From the NCBI RefSeq assembly GCF_002218085.1, contig NZ_BDUC01000003.1, positions 345,666 to 409,665 of the forward strand: a DNA stretch of 64,000 bases, in the 5' to 3' direction. The notes under the pieces are model-generated. The model had not been told where the DNA came from, made no database searches, and saw only the letters and a list, made by a program, of their open reading frames with translations. Position 1 is the stretch's first letter, and the number at the start of each line of letters is the position of its first letter. Shown piece by piece: positions 16,542 to 25,380 of the stretch. Origin of the DNA: Tolypothrix sp. NIES-4075 (lineage in GTDB: Bacteria; Cyanobacteriota; Cyanobacteriia; Cyanobacteriales; Nostocaceae). Made by a program: the position numbers and the translations under genes.

Positions 16542-18200
16542 ATGGCTAAACCAATTGAATTTAACTTATTTGCACCATATAACGAAGGAGCAGCGTTAAT
16601 TGGTTCTTTTTCTGATTGGAAAGAAATTCCAATGGAAAAAGGCGATGATGGTTATTTTCGTACAACTGTTGAATTAGAAGACGGCGATTATCAATATAAA
16701 TTCCGCGTTCAGTCAAAATCATGGTTTTTTGAACCAGATCAATGGGTGGATGTTACCGACCCTTACGCAACTGATATTGATGAAACAACTGGTAAAGATA
16801 ACGGTGTCGTGCGGGTTAAAGATGGTGAAAGAATTGTTGATACTTACGTGTGGAAGCACGACGATAAACCTTTACCTGCTGACCATGAATTAGTTATTTA
16901 TGAAATGCACATTGCAGACTTTTCTGGTGGTGAAGATGACCCCTACGCACGAGGAAAGTATAAGCATGTTATTGAGAAATTAGATTATCTATCTGAATTA
17001 GGAATCAATGCTATTGAGTTGATGCCACTCAAGGAATATCCTGGCGATTATAGCTGGGGATATAATCCTCGCCACTTCTTTGCTACAGAATCAAGTTATG
17101 GTTCTACAGATGGATTAAAACGTTTAATTGACGAGTGTCATGGTAAAGGCATTCGTGTCATTATGGATGGTATTTATAACCACTCAGAAGCATCAAGTCC
17201 ATTAACACAAATTGACCACGATTATTGGTATCATCATGAACCCCGCGACCCTGATAATAACTGGGGACCAGAGTTTAATTACGAACATTATGACGAGAAG
17301 TTAGAAACTTATCCTGCTCGGAAATTTATCGGCGATACGGTACGTTATTGGATTCAGGAATATCATACAGATGGTATTCGTTACGATGCAGCGCGGCAAA
17401 TTGCTAATTACGACTTCATGCACTGGATTGTTCAGGAAGCGAAAAACACTGCTAACATGAAGCCTTTTTACAATATTGCCGAACATATTCCAGAAACTAC
17501 TTCCATCACCAATGTCGATGGACCGATGGATGGATGCTGGCATGATAGTTTCTATCACTGTATTTTAGAACATATCTGCGGTGATACATTTGATTTAGAG
17601 CGACTCAAAGATGTAATTGACTGCAAGCGTCAAGGCTTTATGGGTGCTACGAATGTAGTAAATTATCTCACCAACCACGACCACAATCATGTTCTGGTCG
17701 AGTTGGGAAATCGTGAGATTTTTGATGAAGAAGCTTTTAGAAGAGCTAGATTGGGAGCTGCTATTCTCATGACAGCAGTTGGTGTACCTTTGATTTGGAT
17801 GGGTGAAGAATTTGGGGAGTACAAACCCAAAACTCAAGAGTCAGCTAAAATCGATTGGACACTGTTAGGTAATGACTTAAATCGTGGGTTGTTTGATTAC
17901 TATAAAGGCTTAATTCACCTGCGTAAAGATAATCACGCTCTCTACACAGAAAATATCGACTTTATCCACGAAAATCCAGAGGCAAAAGTGCTAGCTTATA
18001 GTCGCTGGAATGGGGAAGGTTCTCGTGTAGTTGTTGTCGCTAATTTCTCAGAAAATTTCCTGGGTGGCTATCACATTCCTAACTTCCCTGAAAGTGGTAC
18101 ATGGCACGAGTGGACAGGTAATTATGATGTCGAAGCTGGTGATGATGGCATTTTGACTGACTTGGGACCATACGAAGCGAAAGTATTTGTTTGGCAATAG
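16542..18200 (+). CDS. GH13 alpha-amylase family enzyme with N-terminal CBM48-like domain (copy 1)
   Basis: A 552-residue cytoplasmic protein. Residues 1-100 form a CBM48/E-set type domain as in branching enzymes (FAPYNEGAALIGSFSDWKEI). A GH13 barrel follows with nucleophile Asp282 (GIRYDAARQ), acid/base Glu314 (YNIAEHIPE) and transition-state Asp380 (LTNHDHNH), plus VIMDGIYNH, and a C-terminal beta domain. All catalytic residues are present, so it should act on alpha-glucan such as glycogen, by hydrolysis or transfer. It is shorter than GlgB and lacks a signal peptide. A close paralogue lies at 23693. Exact specificity cannot be read from sequence. Confidence 0.9.
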   Translation: MAKPIEFNLFAPYNEGAALIGSFSDWKEIPMEKGDDGYFRTTVELEDGDYQYKFRVQSKSWFFEPDQWVDVTDPYATDIDETTGKDNGVVRVKDGERIVDTYVWKHDDKPLPADHELVIYEMHIADFSGGEDDPYARGKYKHVIEKLDYLSELGINAIELMPLKEYPGDYSWGYNPRHFFATESSYGSTDGLKRLIDECHGKGIRVIMDGIYNHSEASSPLTQIDHDYWYHHEPRDPDNNWGPEFNYEHYDEKLETYPARKFIGDTVRYWIQEYHTDGIRYDAARQIANYDFMHWIVQEAKNTANMKPFYNIAEHIPETTSITNVDGPMDGCWHDSFYHCILEHICGDTFDLERLKDVIDCKRQGFMGATNVVNYLTNHDHNHVLVELGNREIFDEEAFRRARLGAAILMTAVGVPLIWMGEEFGEYKPKTQESAKIDWTLLGNDLNRGLFDYYKGLIHLRKDNHALYTENIDFIHENPEAKVLAYSRWNGEGSRVVVVANFSENFLGGYHIPNFPESGTWHEWTGNYDVEAGDDGILTDLGPYEAKVFVWQ

Positions 18201-18223
18201 TGCGGTAGTCGGATAAGAAGCGA

Positions 18224-18252
18224 AAAGGGGGAAATATTTCTCCCTTTTTTTG
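18224..18252 (+). terminator. Rho-independent terminator after GH13 copy 1
   Basis: AAAAGGGGGAAATA at 18224 pairs with TATTTCTCCCTTTT and runs into a T7 tract. It lies 24 bases after the GH13 stop codon. Confidence 0.8.
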
Positions 18253-18369
18253 TTAATTTATATTAAAATTATTGTTGATATGTGAATTAATTAAGATATA
18301 AATTTGCTATTTGTAAAGAAGTTTTGTTTTAAAATATCTATATGAATTTCGCCGCTCAAACATAGCACA

Positions 18370-19416
18370 ATGCACAACAAGTTATTTAACACTAACATTA
18401 AAAGTTCCCACGTTTTATTAACTCCAAATGAGCTAAAAACAAAATTACCTTTAACAAAATCGGCTGAAGAGACTGTTTTAAAATTTAGGCAGGAAATCGG
18501 ACAGATTCTTGATTTTCAAGATAGGCGAAAATTCATCGTAGTTGGTCCTTGTTCAATTCATGATACCAAGGGTGCGATCGCCTATTCCCAAAAGCTAAAA
18601 ACTCTGGCTGAGAAAGTCCAAGATAAACTGCTGCTAGTCATGCGGGTTTACTTTGAAAAACCCAGAACAACAGTCGGATGGAAAGGATTAATTAACGATC
18701 CCGATATGGATGATTCTTTCCATGTAGAAAAGGGTTTAGTAATGGCACGTACCCTACTATTACAAATTACTGAACTCGGATTACCCGCCGGTACAGAAGC
18801 GCTCGACCCAATTATACCGCAATACATTAGCGAATTTATTTCTTGGTCGGCAATTGGCGCACGCACCACAGAATCACAAACTCACCGCGAAATGGCAAGC
18901 GGACTTTCGATGCCTGTAGGTTTCAAAAACGGCACTGATGGTAATATTCAAGTGGCTTTAAATGCCTTGGAATCAGCTAAAAGTCCACACCACTTTTTAG
19001 GAATTAATCACAAAGGACAAGTTAGCATATTTCAAACTAAAGGAAATGCCTACGGTCATGTTATTTTACGTGGTGGTAACGGTCAACCTAACTACGATGC
19101 TGCGAATGTCCAACGAGTGGAAGAAAAATTAAAAGCAGCAGGTTTATCACCCAGAATTGTCATCGACTGTAGCCACGGTAATTCAAATAAAGACTACAGA
19201 TTGCAGCCTAGCGTTTTAGAAAATGTTATTCAACAAATCGTCGATGGCAATACATCAATTGTCGGTATGATGTTGGAATCGAATTTGTATGAAGGAAGTC
19301 AATCGATTTCTTCTCAATCAGAAGAATTAAAATATGGCGTTTCTGTGACTGACAAATGTATAGGCTGGGAAGAAACAGAAAAAATTATTTTGGCGGCACA
19401 CGCAAAGCTAAAGTAA
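18370..19416 (+). CDS. 3-deoxy-7-phosphoheptulonate synthase, type I-alpha
   Basis: A 348-residue DAHP synthase of the AroF/AroG/AroH type: KFIVVGPCSIHDTKGAIAYS, RVYFEKPRTTVGWKGLINDP, IGARTTESQTHREMASGLS and IVIDCSHGNSNKDY carry the metal and phosphoenolpyruvate ligands. It joins phosphoenolpyruvate and erythrose-4-phosphate as the first step of aromatic amino-acid synthesis. A second DAHP synthase of the other class (I-beta) is encoded at 33713. In this family feedback control by Phe or Tyr is usual. It is convergent with cphA2 across a palindrome. Confidence 0.93.
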   Translation: MHNKLFNTNIKSSHVLLTPNELKTKLPLTKSAEETVLKFRQEIGQILDFQDRRKFIVVGPCSIHDTKGAIAYSQKLKTLAEKVQDKLLLVMRVYFEKPRTTVGWKGLINDPDMDDSFHVEKGLVMARTLLLQITELGLPAGTEALDPIIPQYISEFISWSAIGARTTESQTHREMASGLSMPVGFKNGTDGNIQVALNALESAKSPHHFLGINHKGQVSIFQTKGNAYGHVILRGGNGQPNYDAANVQRVEEKLKAAGLSPRIVIDCSHGNSNKDYRLQPSVLENVIQQIVDGNTSIVGMMLESNLYEGSQSISSQSEELKYGVSVTDKCIGWEETEKIILAAHAKLK

Positions 19417-19435
19417 GAAGATAGCAACCAAATTT

Positions 19436-19465
19436 GTAGAGACGTTCGGTGTGGAACGTCTCTAC
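19436..19465. repeat. GTAGAGACG palindrome, copy 2; likely shared terminator
   Basis: GTAGAGACGTTC at 19436-19447 is the exact reverse complement of GAACGTCTCTAC at 19454-19465. It sits between the convergent DAHP synthase and cphA2 genes, where a bidirectional hairpin terminator is expected. Confidence 0.75.
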
Positions 19466-19477
19466 TGTATATTGAAA

Positions 19478-21388
19478 TTACAAAATTGTGCCGATTTCTT
19501 TCAAATAAACCCTTGTAAACGGTTCATCTGTTCCTAAATTGTACTCTTCAATCAAACCTTTGCGACGAATAGAAACGGTATCTCCTTTCTTAATCACCAC
19601 TGTAGAACCGTCGAAGACATCTCGTGCAAGCGTCATCTCGGTTTCAGTGGGATTATCCAGAACTACCATGTTGCTTCCTTGGTAAAACATTCCCTCATTT
19701 TCCCAAGTTTCTTCATCGTACTCGGCAATGAGTAAATCAAGTTTGGGATTGCGTAACAAACTTAAAACGTTGCTGTTGTAATCTTTGTTGAAGATTTTTT
19801 TCGAGCGATTCACAAAAACTGCATTTTGACAAACAGCACCTATTGTCCAATCAGGGTGCTGCAAAAGAATATGGTCAATCGTTTCTTGAAGTTCGGAAAC
19901 TGTGATTTTATTAAAGGTGAGAATTGGTATTCTCGCATCTGTACCCGACTCAAAGAAGGTTTCTAAAATATGAGAAGGTACATCAACGCTTTCACCAACG
20001 GCAGGATTTAAATGCATTAAAATCCCAGGTGCGGCGTTGATTTCTAAAATGGCAAAGTTGCCGTCTTTCCAAGATTTATCAAGACTTTTGGTAATGACAT
20101 CAATGCCTAAGCAAGTTAGGCGAAAATGCTGGGCAATATCTTGCGCCAATATAATATTGTCATCGTGAAGTGTGCGCGTAGCATCGATGCTTACACCTCC
20201 CGCCGAAAGATTGGCGACTTTACGAAGATAAACTGTGCGACCTTTTTCGATTACGCTGTCTAATGACAAACGCTGTTCGTCTAAATACAGTTCCATCGCT
20301 TCATCGCTTTGAATTTTGCTCATCGGTGAGGTGGGTGTATCCCAGCGAGCGGGTTTGCGATTTTCTTCGCGAATTAACTCACTAATAGTTGAGTAGCCAT
20401 CACCGACAACTGATGCGGGACGCCGTTCGGTAGCAGCGACAAATTTACCATTGACGCACAACAAGCGATAATCTGCGCCGGAGATGCTTTTCTCAATGAT
20501 GATCCGCGTTGGCTCGTTTTCGGGGATCGCTTTGATAGCTCGATCAAAAGCCGATTCTAGTTCTCTAGAGTCTTGGACATCTGCGGTTACGCCAATTCCT
20601 TTATGACCGACAACGGGTTTTACTGCTACTGGGTAGCCAATTTCTCTGGCTACGCTTAAAGCTTCTCTTTCGGTATTGACGATATCACCTTGAGGTACGG
20701 GGAAACCTAAGGTGTTTAAAAATGCTTTGCAATCATCCTTGCGGGTGGTGAAGTCTGAATCTAAATGTGCATCACAATCAAATGTGGTAGCTACACCGCG
20801 AATTTGTTTTTTGCCGTAGCCATATTGCATCAATCCTTCTTCCCACAGATAGAAGCTGGGAATACCTTTTTCGTATGCGGTGCGTAATAAGGTGTAGACT
20901 GTGGGACCTCCATAAACAGATTGGCGAAATCTGTTTTGTAGCGATCGCATTTGCTCTTCAAAAACAATATCTTCCTTTTGGGTAATCGCTTCAAACCAAT
21001 CCCAAACGAAGTAAAGTACCGATCTGGTCGTGCGTTCGTGCAGCGATTGCACGCTGATTTTTTTGTAATTCGGGTATGCTTTTACACTCCAACCGTTGAG
21101 GTGCAAACCCATATCCAGTTTGCCGACTTCTGCGACGGTACGAGCAAATAAATCGGCATGAGAATCGTATGTTTGCTCTTTTATCTGGGGGTAGCGATCG
21201 CCAATTACAGATACATAGTCCTCAATCGGCAAAGGCTGATTAGACTCTGTGAGCGCAAAATTAAATACTAGCGCTCCTGTTTCCAAATAGGGATTTGCTC
21301 CCATGTAATGCTTGAAGCCGAAAACGTCGAAAACATCTGTTTTTCTAGCATTGACGCGAACTGCATCGGTACTTTTCTCTTGAATCAT
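19478..21388 (-). CDS. cphA2: Cyanophycin synthetase 2 (CphA2)
   Basis: A 636-residue protein. The N domain covers about 1-180. The ATP-grasp domain follows (AVKPVVGHKGIGVTADV, RIIIEKSISGADYRLLCVNG, LEINAAPGILMHLNPAVGES). The remainder is a shortened Mur-ligase-like domain of about 150 residues that has no GxxGKT/S nucleotide loop. Canonical CphA1 is near 870-900 residues with an active Mur domain, so this is the CphA2 type. CphA2 enzymes are known to build cyanophycin from beta-aspartyl-arginine dipeptides using only the ATP-grasp site. It is divergent from cphB, with a small gene between, as in Anabaena's second cph cluster. Confidence 0.9.
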   Translation of the reverse strand: MIQEKSTDAVRVNARKTDVFDVFGFKHYMGANPYLETGALVFNFALTESNQPLPIEDYVSVIGDRYPQIKEQTYDSHADLFARTVAEVGKLDMGLHLNGWSVKAYPNYKKISVQSLHERTTRSVLYFVWDWFEAITQKEDIVFEEQMRSLQNRFRQSVYGGPTVYTLLRTAYEKGIPSFYLWEEGLMQYGYGKKQIRGVATTFDCDAHLDSDFTTRKDDCKAFLNTLGFPVPQGDIVNTEREALSVAREIGYPVAVKPVVGHKGIGVTADVQDSRELESAFDRAIKAIPENEPTRIIIEKSISGADYRLLCVNGKFVAATERRPASVVGDGYSTISELIREENRKPARWDTPTSPMSKIQSDEAMELYLDEQRLSLDSVIEKGRTVYLRKVANLSAGGVSIDATRTLHDDNIILAQDIAQHFRLTCLGIDVITKSLDKSWKDGNFAILEINAAPGILMHLNPAVGESVDVPSHILETFFESGTDARIPILTFNKITVSELQETIDHILLQHPDWTIGAVCQNAVFVNRSKKIFNKDYNSNVLSLLRNPKLDLLIAEYDEETWENEGMFYQGSNMVVLDNPTETEMTLARDVFDGSTVVIKKGDTVSIRRKGLIEEYNLGTDEPFTRVYLKEIGTIL

Positions 21389-21769
21389 CGATTTATATAC
21401 CCTTGGCTAAACACCTTTTAATCTCAACGCTAAGGATAATCAAGCAAAAAATAACCAAAATGCCCAAATTTAAGGAATTTGCACTTTTTGAGCGAACACG
21501 GGCTTCAATTCACTACTGGTGCGTTATTAACAAAGCATTTTCACCCAATTTTGGTATTTACATTTTGCCCAATCCATGATAATCCTCTGCGTTGACTCAG
21601 ACTTTCTAACTGCTTGATTGTAGTAAAATTATTCCCGAACCGTGTTTTTAGTGCGATCTTCGTAGCTTCCCGTAGGTATCGCTTTGTCTTTAACTCAAAA
21701 ATAAAACTCAATATTTCTGCTACCATAGCGTATTCCTTATACCATAGTTTTTAAACTATCTCAGGGCAT

Positions 21770-21802
21770 AGAATCCCGGTTTCTTAGATAAACCGGGATT
21801 CT
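21770..21802. terminator. Hairpin AGAATCCCGGTT/AACCGGGATTCT
   Basis: A perfect 12-bp stem (21770-21781 with 21791-21802) and a 9-base loop lie in the cphA2-cphB interval. The same type of CCCGGTTTCT palindrome is a common dispersed repeat in filamentous cyanobacteria. There is no T-run. A terminator or repeat role are both possible. Confidence 0.5.
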
Positions 21803-21922
21803 CTCTAAGAAATCGGCATTCTGATACGTCACCAAATATATAACCTTTGAAAGGTGCAGTTTGCACATAATATTGTTTATAACTAATAAGTTATAAAAGA
21901 AAAATTTAGGAGACAGCCGAGA

Positions 21923-22126
21923 ATGAATGGCACAAAAGCTGCTCTTAGAAATGAAGTTCGACACCTTGCTGAAGAAGCATTTCATCGCAAACTTATTTCC
22001 GGTTATGGTGATGGTGCAGACAGCAAGGAGTTTCAAATTTTATTCGAGGGCAAACCCAGACATCTCCCACTGCAAGACGCACGTTCTTTTTTAAACGGCT
22101 TGCTTTTCACTAGTTCTATTAGGTAG
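21923..22126 (+). CDS. Small protein between cphA2 and cphB
   Basis: A 67-residue protein: MNGTKAALRNEVRHLAEEAF, then a Gly/Asp turn and FQILFEGKPRHLPLQDARSF. AGGAG sits about eleven bases before the ATG and a strong terminator follows the stop, so it is a well-formed gene rather than noise. No family was recognised with certainty. It is divergent from cphA2 and upstream of cphB in the same direction, but the terminator at 22195 separates it from cphB. A link to cyanophycin metabolism is suggested only by position. Confidence 0.65.
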   Translation: MNGTKAALRNEVRHLAEEAFHRKLISGYGDGADSKEFQILFEGKPRHLPLQDARSFLNGLLFTSSIR

Positions 22127-22194
22127 ACATTTTTGCTGGTAAATCTACCCGGAGATGTAGAACTTTTTTACACAATTTAAGGTGCATTTGATCG

Positions 22195-22239
22195 CATCTT
22201 ACTGACGATTCATTTTGCGATCGTCAGTAAGATGTTTTT
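22195..22239 (+). terminator. Rho-independent terminator after the small gene
   Basis: CATCTTACTGACGAT at 22195-22209 is the exact reverse complement of 22220-22234, followed by TTTTTG. This 15-bp stem with a T-run ends the short gene's transcript before cphB, which should have its own promoter in 22240-22425. Confidence 0.85.
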
Positions 22240-22425
22240 GATTCAACCAGAATTAGAAAAACTTTATAAGCAAAATTATCAGCTTTCTCAACTTTGAGCA
22301 GCGTGCAGCATAACTTTACTACATTTGATATTGAATTTTTGTATCTAAATCTACCATATGGATGTTTTTCTAGTTTAAATTGTCGTGTTTTATTAAAATA
22401 ACAGACTTAAAAATCCGGAGGCATC

Positions 22426-23268
22426 ATGGCGGCGACTGAAACCAAACGGCAGTTGGTGATTATTGGCGGTGCAGAAGACAAAGAAGGCGAATGCCAGATC
22501 CTGCGTGAGTTTGTGCGACGTTCTGGCGGCACCAAAGCCAGAATTGTCATTATGACAGCAGCAACCGAACTGCCAAGAGAAGTAGGAGAAAATTACATCA
22601 GAGTGTTTGAGCGGTTGGGAGCAGAAAATGTTCGGATAATTGACACCGAAAGCCGTGAAGATGCATCTTCATCGACAGCGCTAGAAGCAGTTGACAAAGC
22701 TACAGGCGTATTTTTTACCGGAGGCGACCAAGCGCGGATCACCAGCATTCTCAAGGATACTGAACTTGATACCGCAATTCACAAACGCTGCGCTGAAGGA
22801 ATTGTCATCGGTGGCACAAGCGCGGGAGCGGCTGTCATGCCAGATGTCATGATTGTGGAAGGCGACTCAGAAACAAATCCTCGGATTGACATAGTAGACA
22901 TGGGACCCGGTATGGGTTTTTTACCTGGGGTGGTGATTGACCAGCACTTCTCACAACGCGGACGCTTGGGACGCTTAATTTCAGCTTTGCTGATAGAGCC
23001 TGCCGTCTTGGGATTCGGCATTGATGAGAATACCGCAATGGTTGTTACCGATAACCAATTTGAAGTGATTGGGCAAGGTTGCGTCACCGTCGTCGATGAA
23101 TCAGAAGCTACACATAGCAACATTGACGACATTTTGAAAGACGAGCCTTTGGCGATTTGCGGAGCCAAGCTGCACATTTTGCCACACGGATATAAATTTG
23201 ACCTAAAAAACCGCAAGCCTATTTTAGATAATCAGCCTGTGGCGGATGCCTCTGTACCTGTTGGTTAA
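22426..23268 (+). CDS. cphB: Cyanophycinase
   Basis: A 280-residue serine exopeptidase of family S51 that releases beta-Asp-Arg dipeptides from cyanophycin. The catalytic residues fall exactly where they are known in Synechocystis CphB: Ser132 (IGGTSAGAAV), His174 (IDQHFSQRGR) and Glu201 (GIDENTAM). The start is well supported by GGAGGCATC just before ATG. It is intracellular with no signal peptide. Paired with the divergent cphA2 it allows a cycle in which CphB products are re-polymerised by CphA2; isoaspartyl dipeptidase is not in the window. Confidence 0.96.
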   Translation: MAATETKRQLVIIGGAEDKEGECQILREFVRRSGGTKARIVIMTAATELPREVGENYIRVFERLGAENVRIIDTESREDASSSTALEAVDKATGVFFTGGDQARITSILKDTELDTAIHKRCAEGIVIGGTSAGAAVMPDVMIVEGDSETNPRIDIVDMGPGMGFLPGVVIDQHFSQRGRLGRLISALLIEPAVLGFGIDENTAMVVTDNQFEVIGQGCVTVVDESEATHSNIDDILKDEPLAICGAKLHILPHGYKFDLKNRKPILDNQPVADASVPVG

Positions 23269-23279
23269 CTGACCAAAAA

Positions 23280-23475
23280 GGATAAAGGATGAAGGATGAA
23301 AAATGACTTGTTTCATGCGAATCTATTTATTGATCGAGAAAAATTTCTTTTTCCTTGTTTCATGCGAATCTATTTATTGATGGGGTAATTTCATCCTTTA
23401 TCCTTGATACTTCATACTTTTGTTGACATTTTGCGTCTCAATACAATGCGATCGCGTCTCAATACAATGCGATCG
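23280..23475. repeat. Composite repeat: hairpin arms, 28-bp direct repeats, 21-bp HIP1 tandem
   Basis: After cphB, GGATAAAGGATGAA (23280-23293) and its reverse complement (23390-23403) enclose two identical 28-base copies at 23307-23334 and 23354-23381 containing TTTCATGCGAATCTATTTAT. Just beyond, a 21-base unit GCGTCTCAATACAATGCGATC is repeated exactly at 23433-23453 and 23454-23474. No gene is present between 23269 and 23692; the remainder is AT-rich upstream sequence of the next GH13 gene. Confidence 0.8.
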
Positions 23476-23692
23476 CATCCCCCTGCATTTGAAAACGCTA
23501 CGCTTTTACGCTCATGCTGTACTAAATTGTAGAGTTAGCGGGTAAAGCGTCTGAACGCGAGTGCGATCGCTTGACGCAGGGCGAATAAATTTTTTACTTT
23601 GTTAATATTACTTTAGAAAGAAGCTTAACATAATTTTATATAAGAAAATAATTTTAAGCCAGAAACTATAATAATTATTTTAAAAGGTAGAA

Positions 23693-25363
23693 ATGGCAAG
23701 TGTAATCGAATTTAATTTGTTTGCTCCTCGTAACAAAGAAGCAGCTTTAATTGGGTCTTTTTCTGATTGGAAAGAGATTCCGATGCAAAAAGGGGAAGAT
23801 GGTTATTTTCGTACTGAAATAGAAATAGAAGACGGTGTTTATGAATACAAATTTCGCGTTCAAAGCAAAAGTCCAAATTTTCAGCCTGATGAATGGGTGG
23901 ATGTAGTTGACCCCTACGCCACAGATGTAAATGATGAGAAAAAAGTCGGTATAACGCGGGTAAAAGATGGTAAGCGAATAGTTGATACTTACGTTTGGCA
24001 GCACGACGATAAATTATTGCCAGGAAATCATGAATTAGTAATATATGAAATGCATGTTGCCGATTTTACAGGTGGCGAGGTCGATCCTCACAAACGTGGA
24101 AAATATGAAGATGCAATTGAAAAGTTAGATTATCTGCGCGAATTAGGAATTAATGCAATAGAATTAATGCCAGTAAATGAATATCCTGGTGATTATAGCT
24201 GGGGCTATACAGTGCGGCACTTTTTCGCTACAGAATCCAGCTACGGTTCAACAGAAGATTTGAAGCGGTTTATTGACGAGTGTCACAGTAGAGGCATTCG
24301 GGTTTTCATGGATGGAATTTACAACCATACAGATGGAGAATGCCCGCTATTGATGATTGACCGGAATTATTGGTATTACGAACACATGCATTATCCGGAA
24401 GACCCGAACAATTTTTGGGGACCGGAATTTAATTATGATAATTATGACGAAAAATTAGACGTTAAACCTGCTTGGAAATACGTTGGGGATGTGGTGCGCT
24501 ATTGGGTTCAAGAGTATCACATTGATGGAATTCGTTTTGATGCGGTGCGTCAATTAGCTAACTTTGAATTTTTGGATTGGCTAGCACAACAATCAAAAAA
24601 GAATACTGCACCCAAGCCGTTTTATAATATTGCCGAACACATTCCCGATACAAGCAATGTAACAGCGCCAGAAGGACCGCTGGATTCTTGTTGGCATGAA
24701 AGTTTTCGCTACTTTATGATTCCTCACATTTGCGGTGAGACATTTGAATTAGACCATCTAAAGCAGATTTTAGATCCAAGACAGCAAGGTTATGCCACTG
24801 CGATAAATGTGGTAAATTATTTAGCGACTCACGATCGCGAACATTTATTTAGAGAATTAGGCGATCGCGGTATCTTTGATGAAGCTGCATTTGTCCGCGC
24901 CAAGTTAGGTGCTGTACTGTTAATAACAGCAATGGGTATACCAATGCTGTGGATGGGTGAAGAATTTGGCGAACACAAGCGCAAAAGCCAAACCGTGACT
25001 CAGCCGAAAAAAATAGCCTGGGCTTTGTTGGAAAGGAACGAAAATCGCGATTTATTTGAATATTACAAAAAACTAATCGCCCTCCGCAAGCAAACTCCAG
25101 CTTTGCAAAGCGATAATATTGACTTTTTCCACGAAAATCCTCAAGCAAAAGTACTCGCTTACACCCGCTGGAATTTCCAAGGTTCTCGCATCGTCGTCAT
25201 TGCAAATTTCTCTGACCAGAATTTCCCACAATATCAGATTCCCAACTTCCCAACGGCTCAATCGTGGCAAGATTGGTTGACTGAAACTTCTGTAAAAGTT
25301 GATGAAGATATTCTAACCACTGAGATAGCGCCATTTACAGCAAAAATACTCGTTTCTCAGTAG
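23693..25363 (+). CDS. GH13 alpha-amylase family enzyme with N-terminal CBM48-like domain (copy 2)
   Basis: A 556-residue paralogue of the gene at 16542, collinear over its whole length. The catalytic set is intact: Asp283 (GIRFDAVRQ), Glu315 (YNIAEHIPD) and Asp381 (LATHDREH). The N-terminal carbohydrate-binding domain (GSFSDWKEIPMQKGEDGYF) and the C-terminal beta domain are kept. Differences cluster in barrel loops near the active site (for example EHMHYPEDPNNFWG against HHEPRDPDNNWG), so the pair may differ in substrate length or branching preference. Cytoplasmic. It reads away from cphB and is convergent with the AAA/WD40 gene. Confidence 0.9.
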   Translation: MASVIEFNLFAPRNKEAALIGSFSDWKEIPMQKGEDGYFRTEIEIEDGVYEYKFRVQSKSPNFQPDEWVDVVDPYATDVNDEKKVGITRVKDGKRIVDTYVWQHDDKLLPGNHELVIYEMHVADFTGGEVDPHKRGKYEDAIEKLDYLRELGINAIELMPVNEYPGDYSWGYTVRHFFATESSYGSTEDLKRFIDECHSRGIRVFMDGIYNHTDGECPLLMIDRNYWYYEHMHYPEDPNNFWGPEFNYDNYDEKLDVKPAWKYVGDVVRYWVQEYHIDGIRFDAVRQLANFEFLDWLAQQSKKNTAPKPFYNIAEHIPDTSNVTAPEGPLDSCWHESFRYFMIPHICGETFELDHLKQILDPRQQGYATAINVVNYLATHDREHLFRELGDRGIFDEAAFVRAKLGAVLLITAMGIPMLWMGEEFGEHKRKSQTVTQPKKIAWALLERNENRDLFEYYKKLIALRKQTPALQSDNIDFFHENPQAKVLAYTRWNFQGSRIVVIANFSDQNFPQYQIPNFPTAQSWQDWLTETSVKVDEDILTTEIAPFTAKILVSQ

Positions 25364-25380
25364 TAGTTCTTCTAAAAACT

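Noticed and set aside
21541..21726. 61-codon minus-strand frame (MVAEILSFIFELKTKRYLRE...)
   Set aside because: Could be a remnant of an Rpn/DUF4351-type gene, but it includes a common palindromic repeat and I cannot support it as a gene.
22779..23216. 145-codon frame antisense to cphB
   Set aside because: Shadow; cphB itself has all catalytic residues at the known positions.
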